This document shows, in pieces, positions 1 to 6,172 of a DNA stretch of 64,000 bases (its first letter is position 1; the number at the start of each line of letters is the position of its first letter). A model generated the notes under the pieces. The model searched no databases. It was given only the letters and a program-made list of their open reading frames with translations, and had not been told where the DNA came from. The position numbers and the translations under genes were made by a program. The stretch is from an uncultured Bacilli bacterium. GTDB taxonomy: Bacteria; Bacillota_I; Bacilli_A; RFN20; CAG-449. The DNA lies in assembly GCA_947632435.1 (NCBI GenBank), contig CANRPC010000008.1:1-64000 (forward strand). The letters are read 5' to 3'.

Positions 1-58
1 TAATTACTTTAGTAATTAATTCCTTACTTTTTTCCCCTTTTCCTAAATTTTTGAGGCG

Positions 59-171
59 CTAAATCCTAAAAACGGGCATAATAATCCCTCCAGATAGTTA
101 TATTATATTTTATTTTTAAAAAAATTAAAATATTTGCTCCAGAAAGATGTGTTTTTTACAACTATCTGGAG
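59..171 (-). promoter_or_regulatory. Candidate leader with short ORF and SD-sequestering hairpins (left edge)
   Basis: Read on the minus strand, CTCCAGATAGTT (171-160) is the exact complement of AACTATCTGGAG (99-88), and the second arm runs into a strong ribosome site (GGAGGG) six bases before an ATG at 79. A nearer TCTGGAG (143-137) can pair with the first seven bases of the same left arm, so two exclusive hairpins are possible and only one hides the ribosome site. The ATG opens a six-codon frame, MPVFRI, that ends in TAG. The same frame stays open after the TAG to the window edge, and an 18-bp palindrome occupies 1-18. This resembles a translational or transcriptional attenuator for a gene beyond the edge. 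A truncated gene with an amber mutation is the alternative. The function is not recognised. Confidence 0.4.
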
Positions 172-326
172 AAAATCGATAAAAACTATATGAAAAAAAA
201 CAACATTTAAATTCAAATAACTGTTTTTTCATTTTTCTTAATACTTATAATAAACTTCGATAAATTTTACTAAAATAGAAAATAAATTCACAAATAAAAA
301 CAATTATAGAAATATAAATTAATGAT

Positions 327-372
327 TGGTATAATAATTTTATAAGTTATTGGAAAAGCTTATCTTGGAGGT
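327..372 (+). promoter_or_regulatory. prs promoter and ribosome binding site
   Basis: An extended -10 element, TGgTATAAT (327-335), has no convincing -35 hexamer upstream, as is common for TG-type promoters. The ribosome site TTGGAGGT (365-372) sits six bases before the prs ATG at 378. The predicted leader is only about 35 bases. Confidence 0.6.
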
Positions 373-377
373 ATTTC

Positions 378-1331
378 ATGATAAAAAATTCAATTCTTTT
401 TTCTCTTACCGCTAATAAAGAATTAACAGAACAAGTTGCAAAATTATTAGACGTTTCTGTTACAGGTGTTAATGTCAATCACTTTGCTGATGGTGAAATA
501 ATTTGTGAACCTACAAGTTCTGTAAGAGATAAGAATTGTTACATTATTCAATCTACTTCAGCACCTGTTACTGAACATTTATTTGAATTATTAATTTTTG
601 TAGATGCGTTAAAAAGATCAAGTGCTAAAACTATAAATGTTATAATGCCTTATTTTGGATATGCTCGACAAGATCGTAAAAGTAAACCAAGACAACCAAT
701 TACTGCACGATTAGTCGCAGATTTATTAACAACAGCAGGTGTTCATAGAGTTATAAGTTTTGATTTACATGCTCCTCAAATTCAAGGATTTTTTTCTTGT
801 TTAGTTGATGAAATTACAGCAATACCATTAATTGCTAGTTATTATATCAAAAAAAATATTAAGGATATAGTTATTGTTTCTCCAGATCATGGAGGAGCAA
901 ATAGAGCAAGAAGAGTGGCTGAGAGATTAAATGCTCCTTTAGCTATCATAGATAAACGTAGAACTAGACCAAACGAAGCCGAAGTTATGAATATTATCGG
1001 TAATGTTAAAGATATGAATTGTTTAATTATTGATGATATGATTGATACTGCTGGAAGTTGTTCAGCAGCGGCAAAAGCATTGTTGCAAAATGGGGCCAAA
1101 TCAGTACAAATAGCTTGTATTCATGGAGTATTTTCAAGTGCTTCAAAAGAAAGATTGCTAGATGGCACATTTGAGGAAATTGTATGTACAGATTCTATTT
1201 CTTTGCCTGAATATATGGTAGGAAAAGTAAAAGTACTTTCTTTAGCACCTATGATTGCTATGACTATAGAACATATTGAAGGTGGTTTACCTTTATCTTC
1301 AGTTTATGATATCTATAACAATAATAAATAA
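378..1331 (+). CDS. prs: Ribose-phosphate pyrophosphokinase (PRPP synthetase)
   Basis: Makes 5-phosphoribosyl-1-pyrophosphate from ribose 5-phosphate and ATP in the cytosol, feeding purine, pyrimidine, NAD, His and Trp synthesis. The 317-residue length is normal for bacterial class I enzymes. The ATP-site loop YFGYARQDR lies at about 92-100, the PRPP synthetase signature DLHAPQIQGFF at 129-139, and the ribose-phosphate loop DDMIDTAGSC at 219-228. FADGE at 36-40 stands where most homologues have FSDGE. The ATG start is supported by a well placed GGAGGT. The gene is monocistronic and ends 19 bases before the stop codon of the convergent MATE gene. A short AT-rich inverted repeat around 1331-1352 may act as a weak shared terminator. 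Function is secure. Confidence 0.95.
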   Translation: MIKNSILFSLTANKELTEQVAKLLDVSVTGVNVNHFADGEIICEPTSSVRDKNCYIIQSTSAPVTEHLFELLIFVDALKRSSAKTINVIMPYFGYARQDRKSKPRQPITARLVADLLTTAGVHRVISFDLHAPQIQGFFSCLVDEITAIPLIASYYIKKNIKDIVIVSPDHGGANRARRVAERLNAPLAIIDKRRTRPNEAEVMNIIGNVKDMNCLIIDDMIDTAGSCSAAAKALLQNGAKSVQIACIHGVFSSASKERLLDGTFEEIVCTDSISLPEYMVGKVKVLSLAPMIAMTIEHIEGGLPLSSVYDIYNNNK

Positions 1332-1350
1332 CAAAATTTTAAATATAATT

Positions 1351-2772
1351 TTATTTTTGTAACTCTTCTACGTATTTAATAGAGGAGTTTTTTAAACTTT
1401 TATAAGTTGAGATAATAATAAATGTTGATATAATCGCGGTCAATATATCAGAAACAGGCATTGAATAAAGCACTCCATCAAGCTTAAAAAATAGTGGTAA
1501 TACAAGTGCAAAACCAACGCCAAATACAATTTCACGTATCATAGAAAGCATTGTTGAAATCATAGCCTTCCCCATTGCTTGAAGAAAAATAAAAGTTGCT
1601 TTGTTTAAACAGGCAAAAACAATCATACATAAATAAATTCTAAAGGCTTTAATAGCAAATTCTGTATAATAAATACTTTCATTAGCTGAACCGAAAATAT
1701 TAATTAATTGCTGAGGCAAAAATTCCACGATAATAAAAGCAATTAGACCAATTATAGCCTCACAAATTAATAACATTGAAAAAAGTTTTTTAACACGATC
1801 ATATTTTTTGCTTCCCATATTATAGCCTACAATTGGAATACATCCTGCGGCCATACCTATAACAATTGAAATTACAATTTGGAAAAATTTCATGACAATT
1901 CCTACAACGGCCATTGGTATTTGAGCATAGATTGTTTCTTTAAATATATTATCATAAGCACTATATTTAAGGAGCATATTGTTAATCGCTGCCATAGCCG
2001 CGACTAAAGATATTTGAGAAAGAAAACTGCAAATTCCAAGTGATAAAGTGTCTTTTGCAATTTTTTTCTTTATTTTAAAAGCTTGTTTAGATAATTTTAC
2101 TGATTTAATATGAAAAAGATATCCAAAAGAAAGCAAAGCTGTTGCAATTTGACCAATTACAGTAGCAATAGCTGCGCCTTTCATTCCTAAATGAAAATTG
2201 AAAATAAAAATAGGATCAAGAATGATATTTAAAATAGCACCAATTAATGTAAAAGCCATTGCTAATTTTGGACTTCCATCTGCACGAATAATAGGATTCA
2301 TTGCTTGCCCAAACATATAAAAAGGGATACCAAGTGAAATATAGAAAAAATATTCTTTTGAAAGAGCAAAAGTTTCTTCATTTACATTTCCTCCAAACAT
2401 TATGATAATTGGCGTTTGAAAAATAAGATACAAAGCACAGAGAAAAGTACTTGTGATTAAAGTCATTAATATAGAAAAACCGATGCTATTTCTACAAGCT
2501 TCTTTATTATTTTTTCCAAGACTTAAGCTAACATAGGCACAACAACCATCACCAATCATGACAGCAATAGCTAGGGCTATAACTGTTAATGGGAATACTA
2601 CTGTATTTGCTGCATTGCCATAAGAACCAAGATAACTAGCATTAGCAATAAAAATTTGATCGACAATGTTATAAAGTGCACCAACAAGAAGCGATATAAT
2701 ACAAGGCACAGCATATTTAAACATAAGTTTACTTATTTTTTCATTAGCTAGAAAAGATTGATTTTGTTCCAT
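1351..2772 (-). CDS. MATE family multidrug/cation efflux transporter
   Basis: A 473-residue, 12-helix membrane protein of the MATE superfamily, which exports drugs or metabolites in exchange for Na+ or H+. The N-terminus (about 15-45, with FKYAVPCIISLLVGALYN) and the internal repeat of two six-helix halves match DinF/NorM-like MATE proteins, as do the loops with VIGDGCCAYVSLSLGK and AAGCIPIVGYNMGSKK. The start follows AAGGAGG with ideal spacing. The gene has its own extended -10 promoter and a short leader carrying a hairpin plus U-run immediately before the ribosome site, so conditional termination is possible. The substrate cannot be told from sequence. Confidence 0.88.
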   Translation of the reverse strand: MEQNQSFLANEKISKLMFKYAVPCIISLLVGALYNIVDQIFIANASYLGSYGNAANTVVFPLTVIALAIAVMIGDGCCAYVSLSLGKNNKEACRNSIGFSILMTLITSTFLCALYLIFQTPIIIMFGGNVNEETFALSKEYFFYISLGIPFYMFGQAMNPIIRADGSPKLAMAFTLIGAILNIILDPIFIFNFHLGMKGAAIATVIGQIATALLSFGYLFHIKSVKLSKQAFKIKKKIAKDTLSLGICSFLSQISLVAAMAAINNMLLKYSAYDNIFKETIYAQIPMAVVGIVMKFFQIVISIVIGMAAGCIPIVGYNMGSKKYDRVKKLFSMLLICEAIIGLIAFIIVEFLPQQLINIFGSANESIYYTEFAIKAFRIYLCMIVFACLNKATFIFLQAMGKAMISTMLSMIREIVFGVGFALVLPLFFKLDGVLYSMPVSDILTAIISTFIIISTYKSLKNSSIKYVEELQK

Positions 2773-2789
2773 AATTCCTCCTTAAAAAC

Positions 2790-2830
2790 AAAAAAACGGC
2801 ATAAGTCTAAAAGTTGGACTTACGCCGTTT
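2790..2830 (-). terminator. Intrinsic terminator in the MATE leader (attenuator candidate)
   Basis: On the minus strand AAACGGCGTAAGTC pairs with GACTTATGCCGTTT through a nine-base loop, with one G.U pair in 14, and a run of seven T follows. It lies about 15 bases after a predicted transcription start and ends only about 10 bases before the MATE ribosome site. It could simply end the upstream GGGtGRT transcript, but its place downstream of a good promoter suggests regulated read-through. Confidence 0.7.
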
Positions 2831-2848
2831 GGCTACACACTAATAAGT

Positions 2849-2876
2849 ATTTTATCAAATTTCCTTTTTTTTGCAA
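2849..2876 (-). promoter_or_regulatory. MATE promoter
   Basis: On the minus strand a -35 TTGCAA (2876-2871) is followed after 16 bases by TAAAAT (2854-2849), preceded by TGA as an extended -10. The predicted start near 2842 gives a leader of about 70 bases containing the terminator hairpin. Confidence 0.55.
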
Positions 2877-2919
2877 AGGTAAATTTTTACTTATTTTTAT
2901 TAGTTTAATTGATAATAAT

Positions 2920-3921
2920 TTATTTAGTTAAAGCTTCTTGTACTGCAACTGCGGTAGCAACTGTTGCTCCTACCATTGGGTTATTTCCCATACCAATTAA
3001 TCCCATCATTTCAACATGAGCAGGTACTGAAGAAGATCCTGCAAATTGAGCATCTGAATGCATTCTTCCCATTGTATCTGTCATACCATAAGATGCTGGA
3101 CCTGCAGCCATGTTGTCTGGATGTAAAGTTCTACCTGTACCTCCACCTGATGCAACAGAGAAATATTTTTTGCCTTTTTCAACACATTCTTTTTTATATG
3201 TGCCCGCTACTGGATGTTGGAAACGTGTAGGATTTGTGGAATTACCAGTAATAGAAACATCAACATTTTCTTGCCACATAATTGCAACACCTTCACGTAC
3301 ATCATCAGCACCATAACATCTTACTTTAGCTCTTTCTGAATTAGAGTAAGGTGTTTCGCTAACGATTTCTAATTTACCTGTAAAATAATCAAATTTTGTT
3401 TCTACATAAGTAAATCCATTTATACGAGAAATAATTTTTGCAGCATCTTTTCCTAAACCATTTAAGATAACTTTTAAAGGTTCTTTACGGACTCTATTGG
3501 CTTTTAATGCAATTCCAATAGCACCTTCTGCCGCGGCAAATGATTCATGACCTGCTAAAAAGCAGAAACATTTTGTGCTTTCAGAAAGTAACATAGCACC
3601 TAAATTACCATGCCCTAATCCAACTTTACGATCATCAGCGACAGATCCTGGAATACAAAATGATTGTAAACCAACACCAATCCATTTAGCAGCTTCAGCA
3701 GCATCTTTTACATTATGTTTAATAGCTAATGCAGCACCAACTGTATATGCCCAACAAGCATTTTCAAAACAAATAGGTTGGATTCCTTTGACTAAATTAT
3801 AAACATCAAGTCCTTTATCTTTGCAAATTTTTTCGGCTTCTTCTATAGAAGAAATACCGTTTTCATTTAAACATTTATTAATTTGATTAATACGTCTTTC
3901 GTAACTTTCAAATAATGCCAT
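2920..3921 (-). CDS. GGGtGRT family protein
   Basis: A 333-residue protein of the GGGtGRT family, named for the motif seen here as SGGGTGRT at about 258-265 and followed by LHPDNMAAGPASYGMTDT. The family is widespread in anaerobic Firmicutes and its biochemical role is unknown. There is no signal peptide or membrane segment, so it is cytoplasmic. Several conserved Cys residues (about 89, 118, 120) and Gly-rich loops suggest a cofactor or metal site, which is inference. It starts 14 bases after the NifU-like gene, with AGGAGGATT as ribosome site. The pair is a recurrent neighbourhood, so the two products probably work together. Family identity is secure and function is open. Confidence 0.9.
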   Translation of the reverse strand: MALFESYERRINQINKCLNENGISSIEEAEKICKDKGLDVYNLVKGIQPICFENACWAYTVGAALAIKHNVKDAAEAAKWIGVGLQSFCIPGSVADDRKVGLGHGNLGAMLLSESTKCFCFLAGHESFAAAEGAIGIALKANRVRKEPLKVILNGLGKDAAKIISRINGFTYVETKFDYFTGKLEIVSETPYSNSERAKVRCYGADDVREGVAIMWQENVDVSITGNSTNPTRFQHPVAGTYKKECVEKGKKYFSVASGGGTGRTLHPDNMAAGPASYGMTDTMGRMHSDAQFAGSSSVPAHVEMMGLIGMGNNPMVGATVATAVAVQEALTK

Positions 3922-3935
3922 TGTTTAATCCTCCT

Positions 3936-4628
3936 CTATTCCTTACGTGGATCAATAACTTTGGCAGCTTCATTAAATCTGCCATATTGACCTCTTGCTT
4001 TTTGAAGTGCTTCTTCAGCAGGTGTTCCAGCTTTCATAGCATCTAAAAATTTACCAATGCTTAAATATTGATAACCAATAATTTCATTGTTTGCATCTAA
4101 AGCAATTTTTTCAATATAACCTTCTGTTAATTCAAGATATCTTGGACCTTTTTCCAATGTAGAATAAATTGTTCCAACTTGACTTCTTAATCCTTTTCCT
4201 AAGTCTTCAAGTCCAGCACCAATTGCTAAACCACCTTCAGAAAATGCAGATTGAGTTCTACCATAAACAATTTGTAAAAACAATTCTCTCATTGCTGTAT
4301 TAATAGCATCACAAACTAAATCAGTATTTACTGCTTCAAGTAAAGTTTTGCCAACAATTGCTTCTCCCGCCATAGCGGCAGAATGAGTCATTCCTGAACA
4401 ACCAATAGTTTCAATTAAAGCTTCTTGAATAATACCTTCTTTAACATTTAAAGAAATTTTACAAGCACCTTGTTGAGGAGCACACCATCCGATTCCATGA
4501 GTAAAGCCATTTATATCCTTTATTTCACGTGAATAAACCCATTTTCCTTCTTCAGGAATAGGAGCACAACCATGGTGAGCACCACAAGTTACTTTGCACA
4601 TATTTTTTACTTGATTAGTATATTCCAT
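3936..4628 (-). CDS. NifU-like iron-sulfur scaffold family protein (partner of GGGtGRT)
   Basis: A 230-residue protein usually labelled iron-sulfur cluster assembly scaffold. It has an N-terminal Cys-rich segment (Cys at about 11, 15 and 21), then Cys 49 and 56, and an IscU/NifU-like core with IETIGCSGMTHSAA (Cys 77), where scaffold proteins carry a cluster ligand. The C-terminal third is helical and specific to this subfamily. It leads a two-gene unit with the GGGtGRT gene. A TATAAT element on the minus strand upstream and AGGAGGAAA before the ATG support the start. No cysteine desulfurase (SufS/NifS) is adjacent, so a role in general Fe-S biogenesis is uncertain; a dedicated scaffold or redox role for its partner is equally possible. 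Confidence 0.8.
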   Translation of the reverse strand: MEYTNQVKNMCKVTCGAHHGCAPIPEEGKWVYSREIKDINGFTHGIGWCAPQQGACKISLNVKEGIIQEALIETIGCSGMTHSAAMAGEAIVGKTLLEAVNTDLVCDAINTAMRELFLQIVYGRTQSAFSEGGLAIGAGLEDLGKGLRSQVGTIYSTLEKGPRYLELTEGYIEKIALDANNEIIGYQYLSIGKFLDAMKAGTPAEEALQKARGQYGRFNEAAKVIDPRKE

Positions 4629-4723
4629 TATTATTTCCTCCTAAATATTATGCAAAAATTTATACTTCTTAATTATATATAAACAATAATTTTTTTTAAA
4701 TAATTCCATTAAAAAAGATAGAC

Positions 4724-5275
4724 TTATTTTAATTTTTCTCCATCTTTAAATGCTGAACCTACAACTTTTCCTAACGCCACATATTTATGATGACATGGAT
4801 CATAAGTAATAGGATTAAATTTGTTCAAATCAGGTAATCCATCTTCTCCTAAAATATCTTCTCTAGCTAAAATATTTACAATTTTTCCTATTAAAGTTCC
4901 ATTTTCAAATGAAATTACTTCACATTCCAAAGTTAAAGGAAGTTCGTTTATAACAGGAGCATTTACAAATTTACTTTTAGTAGTTGTAAAACCAGATTTT
5001 TCCATTTTATGAGGATCATCATTTGCTGAGACAATTCCAACATAATCACAATTTGCTACGTGTTCAGCATCTCCAACAGCAATAGTAAATGCTTTTGTTT
5101 TCATAAAATTTTCTGTTGTCTTGTGTTCACTTAATGATACAGTAACTTGATTATAATCTGCAATACCTCCCCATGCAGCATTCATTGCATTAGGATTATT
5201 AAATTCGTCATATGTACTAATTATTAGTACTGGCATAGGGTAAAGATAAGTCTTAGCGCCTAAATTTTTAAACAT
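4724..5275 (-). CDS. Flavin reductase family protein (FMN-binding split barrel)
   Basis: A 183-residue protein of the DIM6/NTAB flavoreductase family, which bind FMN in a split beta-barrel and pass electrons from NAD(P)H or other donors. The pattern from about residue 10 (YPMPVLIISTYDEFNNPNAM, then a stretch ending in AAWGG), the stretch with VSLSEHKTTENFMKTKAFTIAVGD and the central DYVGIVSAND are typical of the clostridial subfamily. No membrane segment is present. A TGATGTATAAT promoter (-10 at 5308-5303 on the minus strand) and GAAAGGAAA precede the ATG. It lies 95 bases upstream of the NifU-like gene, which appears to have its own promoter, so co-transcription is possible but not required. 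The electron acceptor is unknown. Confidence 0.85.
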   Translation of the reverse strand: MFKNLGAKTYLYPMPVLIISTYDEFNNPNAMNAAWGGIADYNQVTVSLSEHKTTENFMKTKAFTIAVGDAEHVANCDYVGIVSANDDPHKMEKSGFTTTKSKFVNAPVINELPLTLECEVISFENGTLIGKIVNILAREDILGEDGLPDLNKFNPITYDPCHHKYVALGKVVGSAFKDGEKLK

Positions 5276-5354
5276 AATTATTTCCTTTCATTTCTTAATA
5301 AAATTATACATCATAATAATATAAATTTTAAGTATAATTAATGTTATATAAATT

Positions 5355-5525
5355 AAAAAAAGCAGATTAAATATAACTAAAAATTTAATAAATGTACACT
5401 TTTTTCTCTAATTTTAAAATTTGCTAATTATTAAAAAAAGTAGCGATTTTCTTTGTTTTTTTAATAGTTTTATATTTTTAGCTATTATAATCTTCTAATA
5501 AAAAAATTAAATAACATTAAAAAAA
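5355..5525. repeat. Direct repeat copy 1 (about 170 bp)
   Basis: This segment recurs about 602 bases downstream with only scattered substitutions and small indels, which is striking for non-coding DNA. Both copies share the blocks AGCTATTATAATCTTCTAAT, ATGTACACTTTTTTCTCTAA and TAGCGATTTTCTTTG. On the minus strand each copy holds GATTATAATAGC, a TATAAT-like element, and ends a possible stem AATAGC...GCTATT with a T-run. Confidence 0.7.
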
Positions 5526-5566
5526 TTTTAACGTTAAATGACAAATTATATAAAACTAAGAATTTG

Positions 5567-5611
5567 TTGAAGAAAATCATAATAATGATTATGTTGAACT
5601 ATTTTCTTCAA
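5567..5611. repeat. Long imperfect hairpin in intergenic DNA
   Basis: TTGAAGAAAAT (5567-5577) and ATTTTCTTCAA (5601-5611) are exact complements. Inside them CATAAT and ATTATG extend the stem around a four-base loop, leaving a seven-base bulge on one side. There is no T-run, so it is not a standard terminator. It lies between the two copies of the direct repeat. Confidence 0.55.
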
Positions 5612-5806
5612 TATTTATACTATAATGTTTTTTAACGATTAAGTAAAAAAGATATAAAAATTTTTCTTTAGCAAAAATATTTGAATTCAATTTAATTAAG
5701 AGAGGTAAATCATTGATTGAAACACAATAAAAGTTAAATAGAAAAATTAAATTATAAAAAATACCACATTTTCTGGCAAAATCAAAATAAATTTTGCATG
5801 CAAAAA

Positions 5807-5845
5807 AACATGGAAACCCCTTGATAATAAAGGCTAATCTATGTT
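5807..5845. terminator. Bidirectional terminator-like hairpin
   Basis: AACATGGA pairs with TCTATGTT (one G.T pair), and CCTT pairs with AAGG across a four-base internal loop. The stem is flanked by A-runs on the left and T-runs on the right, so it could end transcripts from either strand. No recognised gene ends here, so it may close a small RNA. Confidence 0.45.
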
Positions 5846-5956
5846 TTTAATTTATATTTTTTTATGGTAAAACTTCTAAAGATAAGTTTAATAATTTACA
5901 ATATTGTTTTAGCAGAACAATTGCAAAAATCGATATAATAATTAAAATTGTACAAG

Positions 5957-6123
5957 TAAAAAAGCAAATTAAATATAACTAAAACATTAATAGATGTACA
6001 CTTTTTTCTCTAATTTTAAAATTGACTAATTATTAAAAAAAATAGCGATTTTCTTTGTTTTTTTAATAGTTTTATATTTTTAGCTATTATAATCTTCTAA
6101 TAAAAATAATAACATTAAAAAAG
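5957..6123. repeat. Direct repeat copy 2 (about 167 bp)
   Basis: Second copy of the intergenic repeat, in the same orientation as copy 1. It runs directly into the ppdK terminator, so the duplicated unit starts (on the minus strand) right after ppdK. Confidence 0.7.
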
Positions 6124-6156
6124 AGAAGTCAAAATCATTAATCTTGACAACTCTTT
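6113..6156 (-). terminator. ppdK intrinsic terminator
   Basis: On the minus strand AAAGAGTTGTCAA pairs with TTGACTTCTCTTT with two mismatches around an 11-base loop, and T6 follows. It begins 16 bases after the ppdK stop codon. Confidence 0.8.
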
Positions 6157-6172
6157 TCTTTAAATTTAATTA

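Larger units (their letters stand above)
5276..6172. other. Gene-free stretch with duplicated segment and hairpins
   Basis: No open frame of plausible composition was found on either strand in this roughly 900-base region, which is poorer in GC than its surroundings. It holds the flavin reductase promoter at the left, the ppdK terminator at the right, two copies of a segment of about 170 bp, a long hairpin (5567-5611), a 14-bp palindrome TTTTGCATGCAAAA (5792-5805) and a terminator-like stem (5807-5845). A small non-coding RNA or the remains of a lost gene or element would both fit. Confidence 0.5.
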
